Of a DNA stretch of 64,000 bases, positions 56,501 to 64,000 are shown one piece after another. Under the pieces are notes generated by a model. That model was not told the DNA's origin. It was given only the letters and a program-made list of their open reading frames with translations, and did not search any database. Position 1 is the first letter of the stretch, and every line of letters starts with the position of its first letter. Position numbers and translations under genes: made by a program. The stretch is taken from the NCBI RefSeq assembly GCF_963678635.1, contig NC_087070.1:6482539-6546538 (forward strand). Direction: 5' to 3'. The stretch comes from Symsagittifera roscoffensis. Its lineage: Eukaryota > Xenacoelomorpha > Acoela > Convolutidae.

Positions 56501-57704
56501 TTAGACCCTAACCGCGCTCGATTTCCATGAAAATTTGTAGCAAAAACTCATTACATCATAATGGATTTTAATTACACTTCTGAACTTGAAACGGATTTCA
56601 TTTCCATATTAATTCAGTTTTTTCAAAAAACTTAGATCGATGACAATCCATTCAAAACTCACTATAATGGATAATAATTGAGTGTAATTTGTTTAAAAAA
56701 ATAATTTTCTGCATTACTCACGGCCTACTCATTTTCTAAACCGACTCCTTTCTCTATAATTTTTTAAAGCATATCCCTCGTGATTTAAGAGGGGTTACCT
56801 TTATCCTCGAATTTCAGCCTCAGAAATTCAACTTTTTATATGCTGTCTTTTCTTAAGATTAAAAGAATAAATCCCCAATTAAATTGTTTGATTTTCGATT
56901 ATCGTACTATCCACTATTTAGAGTCTAAATTTTAGATTTAAATAGTACCGGAAAGTTGACATTTATCCAAAAAACCAAAAAAAAACGTTCATTTTTTCAA
57001 TTGCTTGCATCTATATTTAACGCATTGACAATTTCATAAATAGTAATTTGATCAGTAGATGCAAAATGCAAATTTGTTCTGTAGGCTTATAAAAAAATTT
57101 TAAATTTTGAAGAACTTGGAGCCAAAATTTTTGTAGTTACTTGCACCAAATCATCATACATACGGTTTCAAACCATCGCTCCTTATCGACAAGTCTTCAA
57201 ACATTTTTTTGAATTTATTCTGTTTTTTTGGTCCGCTTGAACTGACCTGACAAGTTTGCTGCAACAGACGACTACTGTGTGACTCTTTCGGGAGATATTC
57301 GCGAAAGCATACTGCGAGATCACAATTCCACAGCAGATTATTCTAGAACACATTAGAATATTCTAGAATATATCAGAAATATGCCTGTCAAAACAGGCTT
57401 CATATTTGGAAAAGATTGGAGTTTTTCGACAGTGCGGCGAATGCGCTTTCGGAAAAATACGGCCAGTGTTGTTACGCATAAGAATTGAAGCAGTTAAAAT
57501 CAACAGGGGACTTGCATGCAAAGAACAGGTGTTACCCAATTGATATTTTTAATATTAAATATTTAGATCTTCTTATAATAAGGTTTTAATTTTTATTTAC
57601 AAAAATAAAAAGCTTCACTAACGAGATGATTCCTGACATTTCGAAGCACTCGGCCGACAGATAGGAGAAATAGGCCCCTGAGAACACTATCAGAGGCTCC
57701 ACCA
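32305..57704 (-). CDS. Na+/H+ exchanger (NHE/SLC9A family), C-terminal half, about 12 exons
   Basis: Exons at 57704-57623, 57342-57247, 45748-45606, 44417-44344, 43732-43604, 40522-40433, 39853-39603, 36192-35908, 34936-34584, 34344-34274, 33982 to about 33760 or 33720, and 32567-32305 join in matching phase with GT-AG introns; the last two joins are tentative. The protein exchanges Na+ for H+ across a membrane, setting cell pH and volume. Visible landmarks are VVEPLIVFSGAYFSYLS, ANISRKSHT, VIFLFLGM, GYGGLRGAV, FFTVFVQGISMKPLV and LLDHVMSGVEE, all in the family order. GLRGA includes the Arg equivalent to Arg440 of human NHE1 (from memory), linked to pH sensing. The tail is Ser/Pro- and charge-rich, as in plasma-membrane NHEs. 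N-terminal exons lie beyond 64000. The gene converges with the Y-box gene. Confidence 0.93.
32724..32875. repeat. Near-perfect 72-bp inverted repeat (hairpin)
   Basis: The arm ending at about 32799 and the arm 32803-32875 are reverse complements with few mismatches and a very short spacer. The arms contain CATCAGG/CCTGATG, AACAGTTCTTATGTCTGTT and TCTTCGTTCAATT. It lies in the tentative last intron of the exchanger gene. A foldback element or a long hairpin RNA source are options. Confidence 0.85.
32836..33105 (+). other. Open frame of 89 codons, antisense to the exchanger gene
   Basis: The plus-strand frame begins inside the right hairpin arm and continues through a less AT-rich stretch encoding CERGFVRFSIARIAH and a Cys/Arg-rich end. 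It does not resemble a known family, and its start in the hairpin argues against a gene. Kept only because 32900-33100 differs in composition from its surroundings. Confidence 0.2.
33430..33705 (-). mobile_element. hAT-like MITE family B, copy 1 (decayed)
   Basis: The reverse complement matches the interior of 36326-36713: a GGCGGATT start, then GGATTGGACCCCCTGCCGACC, CTGCGGCGCAGAACA and GAGAGCTCGGAAAA. The left terminal bases are altered and no target duplication is visible. The open frame of exchanger exon K runs into it without a stop. Confidence 0.75.
33720..33982 (-). CDS. NHE exon K (acid/basic tail)
   Basis: After TTTTTTTAG the frame encodes SRRQIQLLRGMTIRGDNS, an acidic patch (SDDEDDQ), a basic run (YLRRRRADSVYNWRKQRPQ) and a Ser/Thr/Lys-rich part. 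Its 3' end is uncertain. GAAG|GTTATG at 33760 leaves one carried base and fits the long frame of exon L. ACAG|GTTGGT at 33720 leaves two and would use the shorter frame. Without splicing the frame reads into MITE sequence to 33356. Confidence 0.7.
34274..34344 (-). CDS. NHE exon J
   Basis: After ATTTTCAG the frame accepts the one base carried from exon I and reads HAMKEGTEGVAEVAEMLRVE then KNNH. Splicing at CAC|GTTAGA gives phase 0 and joins exon K. If the donor is not used, the frame ends ten codons later with HVRMHMIIKPRL and a TAA at 34238-34240, an alternative C-terminus. Confidence 0.6.
34584..34936 (-). CDS. NHE exon I (Ser/Pro/Asn-rich regulatory tail)
   Basis: After TTGATTAG the exon encodes NDSSQLSIPVGTQEMDVD, Pro/Ser/Asn-rich segments, then AYELVAMVTRLKNMRRKAS and another Ser/Asn-rich stretch. 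It ends at GAGTC|GTGAGT, leaving one base. The low-complexity, phosphosite-like composition is typical of exchanger tails, which evolve fast. Confidence 0.8.
35908..36192 (-). CDS. NHE exon H (start of distal tail)
   Basis: After TTTTCCAG the exon completes the Lys codon begun in exon G and reads EHRAHIQACRRKRLSSTLAS, then charged and polar sequence to EPGGSVSSQ. Splicing at AAAG|GTTTGA leaves two bases that join exon I as Arg. Reading on would give a stop at about 35856. Phase agreement favours splicing. Confidence 0.82.
36326..36713 (+). mobile_element. hAT-like MITE family B, copy 2, intact with 8-bp target duplication
   Basis: The element starts CAGGGGCGGATTTGG and ends CCTAGATCCGCCCCTG, imperfect terminal inverted repeats with the CAGGG ends of hAT elements. 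It is flanked by perfect direct repeats ATATTAAC (36318-36325 and 36714-36721), the 8-bp duplication expected for hAT. It is 388 bp long with no transposase. A run of about 20 G follows the left end. It lies in an exchanger intron. Confidence 0.9.
36728..37100 (-). mobile_element. hAT-like MITE family B, copy 3, inverted next to copy 2
   Basis: It starts near GGTGCGGATCTAGGATTTT and ends CCTCTAAATCCGCCCCTG at 37100. It is oriented opposite to copy 2 and separated from it by only about 14 bases. No matching target duplication is visible at its ends. The left terminal bases (CTGGTG) deviate from CAGGGG. Confidence 0.8.
37843..37875 (+). other. B-box-like fragment followed by T run
   Basis: GGTCCTGTGTTCGAACCAGG resembles the T arm of a tRNA (B box), and a run of eight T follows, as a Pol III terminator would. 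No A box is found at the correct distance. Probably the 3' remnant of a tRNA-derived repeat. Confidence 0.3.
38405..38431 (+). repeat. GC-rich hairpin motif, copy 4
   Basis: GTGCGAAGCTCCACTTCGCC followed by TCTGCG is the fourth variant of the 20431 motif. All four have the same orientation. Confidence 0.5.
38565..39150 (+). repeat. Dispersed repeat family D, copy 4
   Basis: It aligns with copies at 15330 and 27180 over CCATTGAAAATGGGGAGG, AATATATCATATTAAAG and the CTGTTGTACTTGCACAG end. It lies in an exchanger intron. Confidence 0.7.
39356..39412. repeat. Hairpin with poly(C)/poly(G) arms
   Basis: TCTACTTAACAATCCCCCC (39356-39374) and GGGGGGATTGTTAAGTAGA (39394-39412) are perfect inverted repeats of 19 bases. 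A third partial copy, GATTGTTAAGTAGAT, lies at about 39553-39566, so these may be ends of a small inverted-repeat element in the exchanger intron. Confidence 0.75.
39603..39853 (-). CDS. NHE exon G (proximal regulatory domain)
   Basis: After TTGCAG the exon encodes LLDHVMSGVEEVILGGHKGG, a Gly/Val run (LVGGVGVGVGVGEH), then WERVDREYVRPCLQSE and LMSLYSDIMI. In human NHE1 the matching segment is a short helix pair just after the membrane domain, which binds regulators such as CHP. The Gly/Val run comes from a GTGGGG-type DNA repeat and is an unusual insertion. The donor is ATCAA|GTGAGC. Confidence 0.92.
40433..40522 (-). CDS. NHE exon F (end of last transmembrane helix)
   Basis: After GTTTTTAG the exon encodes GISMKPLVRALKIKMKEKKE and PTMNEAINSN, matching the xTIxPLVxxL motif and the basic stretch that follows the last helix in NHEs. 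The donor CAAAC|GTAAGC is followed 19 bases later by a second copy of the same donor context. Confidence 0.92.
41714..42073 (+). mobile_element. hAT-like MITE family B, copy 4
   Basis: It begins near CAGTAACGGATTGGGGGG and ends near CCTAGATCCATGCCTG, with the interior GGGATTCGAGCCCCTGCC and CCTGCGGCGCGG shared with copies 1-3. Its ends have mutated and no target duplication is clear. It lies in the exchanger intron between exons E and F. Confidence 0.75.
42960..43190. mobile_element. MITE-like element with GC-rich core
   Basis: The two halves carry inverted, repeated units of the form GCGACAATTCGTAACAA on either side of a core with GCGCAGCGGAGCGAAGC. The design parallels 28833-29152: subterminal ACAATTCG-type repeats around a GC-rich centre. 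No open frame is relevant. Exact ends could not be fixed. Confidence 0.5.
43604..43732 (-). CDS. NHE exon E (GGLRGA loop and last transmembrane segments)
   Basis: After GTTCCAG the exon encodes GYGGLRGAVCFSLVKLLDP and later TATLCIIFFTVFVQ, among the most conserved parts of the family. The exon is 43 codons, phase 0 at both ends, with donor CAG|GTCAGC. The Arg and neighbouring Gly of GLRGA are intact. Confidence 0.96.
44344..44417 (-). CDS. NHE exon D
   Basis: After TTGTTTCAG it encodes VVLFSYLLNMGRVRKISRQE then QFIM, matching the helix, basic loop and QFIxxY start of the next conserved block. The donor is ATG|GTATGG, phase 0. A 37-bp tandem repeat begins about six bases upstream of the acceptor dinucleotide. 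Confidence 0.93.
44426..44573. repeat. 37-bp tandem repeat, four exact-length copies
   Basis: Four head-to-tail copies of a unit starting AACAACAATTCCATCACATG and ending TTTGATTG, with a single substitution in the third. It directly abuts the polypyrimidine tract of exon D's acceptor in the gene direction. Confidence 0.97.
45606..45748 (-). CDS. NHE exon C
   Basis: After CCTTTCAG it encodes STCDCVIFLFLGMELTEF, a polar loop, then NLSFVLSSLLLCLLARFF, matching the xxIFxFLGxS block and the next helix. The Cys-rich start (TCDCV) replaces the usual SSxSE. The donor is TCA|GTAAGT. Confidence 0.94.
45750..51045. other. Exchanger intron between exons B and C, left part
   Basis: AT-rich intron sequence with no recognised gene or element. 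Chance open frames of 60-113 codons occur on both strands. The longest, 48432-48773 on the minus strand, has an odd Cys/Tyr-rich composition but no recognised motif or splice context. Confidence 0.5.
51051..52536 (+). repeat. 1.5-kb tandem repeat, unit 1
   Basis: This is the first of three head-to-tail units starting with a TGCGTGTATTTAACC motif. It holds a plus-strand frame of 85 codons (51214-51471) that is hydrophobic at its N-terminus. The unit lacks an inner segment near its 3' end present in units 2 and 3 (AGTTAAGCCGGTTATT repeated). Confidence 0.93.
52537..54063 (+). repeat. 1.5-kb tandem repeat, unit 2
   Basis: Second unit. Its version of the 85-codon frame (52701-52943) is cut to 80 codons by a substitution creating TGA. 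It has a small local duplication (AACGGTAACTTTTGCC) near 53325-53345 and a longer G run near 53028. Confidence 0.93.
54064..55566 (+). repeat. 1.5-kb tandem repeat, unit 3
   Basis: Third unit, with the 85-codon frame intact at 54230-54487. Units 2 and 3 share the duplicated AAGCCGGTTATT segment, showing they are each other's closest copies there, while the open-frame region of unit 3 is closer to unit 1. Confidence 0.93.
55570..57240. other. Exchanger intron, right part
   Basis: No gene or named element. The start (55567-55640) is the right flank of the tandem array. AT-rich elsewhere. Confidence 0.5.
57247..57342 (-). CDS. NHE exon B
   Basis: After GTGTTCTAG it encodes IICCGIVISQYAFANISRKS then HTVVVCCSKLV, matching the conserved ANISxKSxT block. 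The donor is TCAG|GTCAGT, leaving two bases. The Cys pairs (ICCG, VVCC) are unusual for the family but the frame and phases are intact. Confidence 0.94.
57623..57704 (-). CDS. NHE exon A (first visible exon)
   Basis: After ATGTTTCAG it encodes VEPLIVFSGAYFSYLSAECF then EMSGII, matching the EPxxVFxxxYxSYLxAExxxxSGI helix of the family. It begins with two bases of a split codon, so at least one more exon lies upstream, to the right. The donor is CATCTC|GTTAGT. Confidence 0.95.
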
Positions 57705-58089
57705 CTGAAACATGAAATATAATGAAATTTATTTATGGCTCTTTTTCAATTTCCCGCCTCCATCGTAGAATTAAAGTTTCAAGTTGTTTGAAAAAAATTC
57801 ATACGTCAATTTGCACTACGGAATGTCTTAAAACTTGTCACTTGTTCTTGCTGACAAGTTTTATTGCACTTTAAAATTGGTTTTAATTAGACTTTCGTAA
57901 ACCTTGAAAAACATTTTGAGAAAAATCAAAGGGGAAAACTGGAAAAGAGCGCTTTTGATGGTTCGTCCTTTATGATTCAACAACTGAGAAACCTTTTTAT
58001 ACGATGGAAATGGGGGGCGGGTGGGTGGGGACTTTTAGTTTGGGTTGAAATTTGTCCCCATTTTTTGGTCTTCTTTTTTCATGAAGGGT

Positions 58090-61000
58090 GCTGAATGACC
58101 CCAACTTTAAGGAACATGAGCCCATTTATGGCCCTGAATTTCTCAGAATAGAGCTGATTGAAACCAACTTTAAGGAACGTGGGCCCAATTATGGCACTGA
58201 ATTTCTCAGAATAGAGCTGAATGAACCCAATTTTAACAAACATGAGCCCAATTATGGCCCTGAATTTCTCAGAATAGGGCTGATTCAAACCAACTTTAAG
58301 GAACGTTAGCCCAATTATGGCCCTGAATTTCTCAGAATAGAGCTGATTGAAACCAACTTTAAGGAACGTTAGCCCAATTATGGCCCCAAATTTCTCAGAA
58401 TAGAGCTGATTGAAACCAACTTTTATGAACATGAGCCCAATTATGGCTCTGAATTTCTCAGAAGAGAGCTGAATGAACCCAATTTGAACAAACGTGAGCC
58501 CAATTATGGCCCTGAATTTCTCAGAATAGGGCTGATTGAAACCAACTTTAAGGAACGTTAGCCCAATTATGGCCCTGAATTTCTCAGAATAGAGCTGAAT
58601 GAACCCAATTTTAACAAACGTGAGCCCAATTATGGCCCTGAATTTCTCAGAATAGAGCTGATTGAAACCAATTTTAAGGAACAAGAGCCAAATTATGGCT
58701 CTGAATTTCTCAGAATAGAGCTGAATGAACCCAATTTTAGCTTGAGCCCAATTATGGCCCTGAATTTCTCAGAATAGAGCTGATTGAAACCAACTTTAAG
58801 GAACGTTAGCCCAATTATGGCCCTGAATTTCTCAGAATAGAGGTGATTGAAACCAATTATAACGAACGTGAGCCCAATTATGGCCCTGAATTTCTCAGAA
58901 TAGAGCTGATTGAAACCAATTTTAAGGAACAAGAGCCAAATTATGGCTCTGAATTTCTCAGAACAGAGCTAAATGAACACAATTTTAACGAACGTGAGCC
59001 CAATTATGGCCCTGAATTTCCCAGAATAGAGCTGATTGAAACCAACTTTTAGGAACATGAGCCCCATTATGGCTCTGAATTTCTCAGAATAGAGCTGAAG
59101 GAACCCAAATTTAACGAACGTGAGCCCAATTATGGCCCTGAATTTCTCAGAATAGAGCTGAATGAACCCAATTTTAACGAACGTGAGCCCAATTATGGCC
59201 CTGAATTTCTCAGAATAGAGCTGATTGAAACCAATTTTAAGGAACATGAGCCCAATTATGGCTCTGAATTTCTCAGAATAGAGCTGAATGAACCCAAATT
59301 TAACGAACGTGAGCCCAATTATGGCCCTGAGTTTCTCAGAATAGAGCTGATTGAAACCAATTTTAAGGAACAAGAGCCAAATTATGGCTCTGAATTTCTC
59401 AGAATAGAGCTGAATGAACCCAATTTTAACGTGAGTCCAATTATGGCCCTGAATTTCTCAGAATAGAGCTGATTGAAACCAATTATAACAAACGTGAGCC
59501 CAATTATGGCCCTGAATTTCTCAGAGTAGAGCTGATTGAAACCAACTTTATGGAACATGAGCCCAATTATGGCTCTGAATTTCTCAGAATAGAGCTGAAT
59601 GAACCCAATTTTCTCAGAATAGAGCTAAATGAACCCAATTTTAATGAACGTGAGCCCAATTATGGGCCTGAATTTCTCAGAATAGAGCTGATTGAAACCA
59701 AATTTAACGAACGTGAGCCCAATTATGGCCCTGAATTTCTTAGAATAGAGCTGATTGAAACCAATTTTAAGGAACAAGAGCCAAATTATGGCTCTGAATT
59801 TCTCAGAACAGAGCTAAATGAACACAATTTTAACGAACGTGAGCCCAATTATGGCCCTGAATTTCCCAGAATAGAGCTGATTGAAACCAACTTTTAGGAA
59901 CATGAGCCCAATTATGGCTCTGAATTTCTCAGAATAGAGCTGAAGGAACATAAATTTAACGAACGTGAGCCCAATTATGGCCCTGAATTTCTCAGAATAT
60001 AGCTGAATGAACCCAATTATAACGAACGTGAGCCCAATTATGGCCCTGAATTTCTCAGAATAGAGCTGATTGAAACCAATTTTAAGGAACAAGAGCCAAA
60101 TTATGGCTCTGAATTTCTCAGAACAGAGCTAAATGAACACAATTTTAACGAACGTGAGCCCAATTATGGCCCTGAATTTCCCAGAATAGAGCTGATTGAA
60201 ACCAACTTTTAGGAACATGAGCCCAATTATGGCTCTGAATTTCTCAGAATAGAGCTGAAGGAACCCAAATTTAACGAACGTGAGCCCAATTATGGCCCTG
60301 AATTTCTCAGAATAGAGCTGAATGAACCCAATTTTAACGAACGTGAGCCCAATTATGGCCCTGAATTTCTCAGAATAGAGCTGATTGAAACCAATTTTAA
60401 GGAACATGAGCCAAATTATGGCTCTGAATTTCTCAGAATAGAGCTGAATGAACCCAAATTTAACGAACGTGAGCCCAATTATGGCCCTGAATTTCTCAGA
60501 ATAGAGCTGATTGAAACCAATTTTAAGGAACAAGAGCCAAATTATGGCTCTGAATTTCTCAGAATAGAGCTTAATTAACCCATTTTTAACGTGAGTCCAA
60601 TTATGGCCCTGAATTTCTCAGAATAGAGCTGATTGAAACCAATTATAACAAACGTGAGCCCAATTATGGCCCTGAATTTCTCAGAGTAGAGCTGATTGAA
60701 ACCAACTTTAAGGAACATGAGCCCAATTATGGCTCTGAATTTCTCAGAATAGAGCTGAATGAACCCAATTTTCTCAGAATAGAGCTAAATGAACCCAATT
60801 TTAATGAACGTGAGCCCAATTATGGGCCTGAATTTCTCAGAATAGAGCTGATTGAAACCAAATTTAACGAACGTGAGCCCAATTATGGCCCTGAATTTCT
60901 CAGAATAGAGCTGATTGAAACCAATTTTAAGGAACAAGAGCCAAATTATGGCTCTGAATTTCTCAGAACAGAGCTAAATGAACACAATTTTAACGAACGT

Positions 61001-64000
61001 GAGCCCAATTATGGCCCTGAATTTCCCAGAATAGAGCTGATTGAAACCAACTTTTAGGAACATGAGCCCAATTATGGCTCTGAATTTCTCAGAATAGAGC
61101 TGAATGAACCCAAATTTAACGAACGTGAGCCCAATTATGGCCCTGAATTTCTCAGAATAGAGCTGATTGAAACCAATTTTAAGGAACAAGAGCCAAATTA
61201 TGGCTCTGAATTTCTCAGAATAGAGCTGAATGAACCCAAATTTAACGAACGTGAGCCCAATTATGGCCCTGAATTTCTCAGAATAGAGCTGAATGAACCC
61301 AATTTTAACGAACGTGAGCCCAATTATGGCCCTGAATTTCTCAGAGTAGAGTTGATTGAAACCAATTTTAAGGAACATGAGCCCAATTATGGCTCTGAAT
61401 TTCTCAGAATAGAGCTGAATGAACCCAAATTTAACGAACGTGAGCCCAATTATGGCCCTGAATTTCTCAGAATAGAGCTGATTGAAACCAATTTTAAGGA
61501 ACAAGAGCCAAATTATGGCTCTGAATTTCTCAGAATAGAGCTGAATGAACCCAATTTTAACGTGAGCCCAATTATGGCCCTGAATTTCTCAGAATAGAGG
61601 TGATTGAAACCAACTTTAAGGAACGTGAGCCCAATTATGGCCCTGAATTTCCCAGAATAGAGCTGATTGAAACCAACTTTTAGGAACATGAGCCCAATTA
61701 TGGCTCTGAATTTCTCAGAATAGAGCTGAATGAACACAATTTTAACGAACGTGAGCCCAATTATGGCCCTGATATTCCCAGAATAGAGCTGATTGAAAGC
61801 AACTTTTTGGAATATGAGCCCAATTATGGCTCTGAATTTCTCAGAATAGAGCTGAATGAACCCAAATTTAACGAACGTGAGCCCAATTATGGCCCTGAAT
61901 TTCTCAGAATAGAGCTGAATGAATCCAATTTTAACGAACGTGAGCCCAATTATGGCCCTGTATTTCTCAGAATAGAGCTGATTGAAACCAATTTTAAGGA
62001 ACATGAGCCCAATTATGGCTCTGAATTTCTCAGAATAGAGCTGAATGAACCCAAATTTAACGAACGTGAGCCCAATTATGGCCCTGAATTTCTCAGAATA
62101 GAGCTGATTGAAACCAATTTTAAGGAACAAGAGCCAAATTATGGCTCTGAATTTCTCAGAATAGAGCTGAATGAACCCAATTTTAACGTGAGCCCAATTA
62201 TGGCCCTGAATTTCTCAGAATAGAGGTGATTGAAACCAACTTTAAGGAACGTTAGCCCAATTATGGCCCTGAATTTCTCAGAATAGAGCTGATTGAAACC
62301 AATTATAACAAACGTGAGCCCAATTATGGCCCTGAAATTCTCAGAGTAGAGCTGATTGAAACCAACTTTAAGGAACATGAGCCCAATTATGGCTCTGAAT
62401 TTCTCAGAATAGAGCTGAATGAACTCAATTTTCTCAGAATAGAGCTAAATGAACCCAATTTTAATGAACGTGAGCCCAATTATGGGCCTGAATTTCTCAG
62501 AATAGAGCTGATTGAAACCAACTTTTAGGAACATGAGCCCAATTATGGCTCTGAATTACTCAGAACAGAGCTGATTGAAACAAACTTTAAGGAACGTTAG
62601 CCCAATTATGGCCCTGAGTTTCTCAGAATAGAGCTGATTGAAACCAACTTTAAGGAACGTTAGCCCAATTATGGCACTGAATTTCTCAGAATAGAGCTGA
62701 ATGAACCCAATTTTAACGAAAGTGAGCCCAATTATGGCACTGAATTTCTCAGAATAGAGCTGACTGAAACCAACTTTAAGGAACATGAGCCCAATTATGG
62801 CTCTGAATTTCTCAGAATACAGCTGATTGAAACCAACTTTAAGGAACGTTAGCCCAATTATGGCACTGAATTTCTCAGAATAGAGCTGATTGAAACCAAC
62901 TTTAAGGAACGTTAGCCCATTTATGGCCCTGAATTTTTCAGAATAGAGCTGATTGAAACCAACTTTAGGAAACGTTAGCCCAATTATGGCACTGAATTTC
63001 TCAGAATAGAGCTGAATGAACCCAATTTTAACGAACGTGAGCCCAATCATGGCTCTGAATTTCTCAGAATAGAGCTGAATGAACCCAATTTTAACGAACG
63101 TGAGCCCAATTTTGGCACTGAATTTCTCAGAATAGAGCTGACTGAAACCAACTTTAAGGAACATGAGCCCAATTATGGCTCTGAATTTCTCAGAATAGAG
63201 CTGAATGAACCCAATTTTAACGAACGTGAGCCCAAATTTGGCACTGAATTTCTCAGAATAGAGCTGAATGAACCCAATTTTAACGAACATGAGCCCAATT
63301 ATGGCCCTGAATTTCTCAGAATAGAGCTGATTGAAACCAACTTTAAGAAACGTTAGCCCAATTATGGCACTGAATTTCTCAGAATAGAGCTGAATGAACC
63401 CAATTTTAACGAACGTGAGCCCAAATTTGGCACTGAATTTCTCAGAATAGAGCTGAATGAACCCAATTTTAACGAACGTGAGCCCAATCATGGCCCTGAA
63501 TTTCTCAGAATAGAGATGATTGAAATCAACTTTAAGGAACTTGAGCCCAATTATGGCCCTGAATTTCTCAGAATAGAGCTGATAGAAACCAACTTTAAGA
63601 AACGTTAGCCCAATTATGGCACTAAATTTCTCAGAATAGAGCTGAATTAACCCAATTTTAACGAACGTGAGCCCAATTATGGCTCTGAATTTCTCAGAAC
63701 AGAGCTAAATGAACACAATTTTAATGAACGTGAGCCCAATTACGGCCCTGAATTTCCCAGAATAGAGCTGATTGAAACCAACTTTTAGGAACATGAGCCC
63801 AATTATGGCTCTGAATTTCTCAGAATAGAGCTAAATGAACCCAAATTTAACGAACGTGAGCCCAATTATGGCCCTGAATTTCTCAGAATAGAGCTGAATG
63901 AACCCAATTTTAACGAACGTGAGCCCAATTATGGCCCTGAATTTCTCAGAGTAGAGCTGATTGAAACCAACTTTAAGGAACATGAGCCCAATTATGGCTC
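58090..64000. repeat. 63-bp satellite array (more than 90 units, open at the right edge)
   Basis: Head-to-tail units of 63 bp containing GAATTTCTCAGAATAGAGCTG run from about 58090 to the window end. Units fall into a few types, such as GATTGAAACCAA and AATGAACCCAA. Larger blocks repeat at 1160 bp (59431 to 60591; 59611 to 60771). Because 63 is 21 codons, frames stay open: the minus strand reads LxFxKxGFxQLYSEKFRAIIG repeats, up to 311 codons (63491-62556). The plus strand reads EREPNYGPEFLRIELxExNF repeats, broken by TAG in units with GTTAG. Breaks on the minus strand come from short indels. The array begins about 385 bases upstream of exchanger exon A and so probably lies in an intron of that gene. 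Confidence 0.97.

Overview
This window is nuclear DNA from an AT-rich invertebrate animal. Two conserved animal genes are split by GT-AG introns, most of the sequence is intron or intergenic, and decayed retroelements, MITE-like elements and tandem arrays are common. A 200-base run of N marks a scaffold gap. I cannot name the phylum. The Y-box protein has an Arg/Gly/Pro-rich tail instead of the charged-cluster tail of vertebrate YBX1, which fits an invertebrate.

Layout. Positions 1-1952 are a contig end carrying an inverted copy of the first two Y-box exons, followed by the N gap (1953-2152). Positions 2150-12860 hold no conserved gene. They contain decayed retroelements (a gag-like remnant near 6.5 kb, a plus-strand LINE at 7.3-8.7 kb, a minus-strand LINE with a YLDD reverse transcriptase at 9.7-12.1 kb) and one copy of a MITE-like family. 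Positions 13779-23115 (+) are a complete six-exon Y-box/cold-shock-domain gene of 318 codons. Its second intron is swollen by a 2.25-kb segment present twice, which carries a LINE fragment and a dispersed repeat. Positions 23116-32300 are mostly intergenic repeats and small inverted-repeat elements.

Positions 57704 down to about 32305 (-) hold the 3' half of a plasma-membrane-type Na+/H+ exchanger gene (NHE/SLC9A family). I could assemble about twelve exons with matching phases. Exons A-G encode the later transmembrane segments, including the GGLRGA motif, and the start of the regulatory tail. Exons H-L encode a Ser/Pro- and charge-rich C-terminal tail, and the last two joins are uncertain. 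The N-terminal exons must lie to the right of the window. The introns contain a triple 1.5-kb tandem repeat (51.05-55.57 kb), hAT-like MITEs, a 37-bp repeat beside a splice acceptor, and a 63-bp satellite array (58.09 kb to the window end, continuing beyond).

The two genes converge and have no evident functional link. The Y-box protein would bind nucleic acid in mRNA packaging or translation; the exchanger would regulate pH and volume at a membrane. I saw no operon, CRISPR array or new enzymatic system. The most unusual content is structural: the inverted Y-box copy whose exons are identical although its flanks have diverged, the intronic 63-bp array with one reading frame kept free of substitution stops on the transcribed strand, and MITEs with GC-rich palindromic cores.
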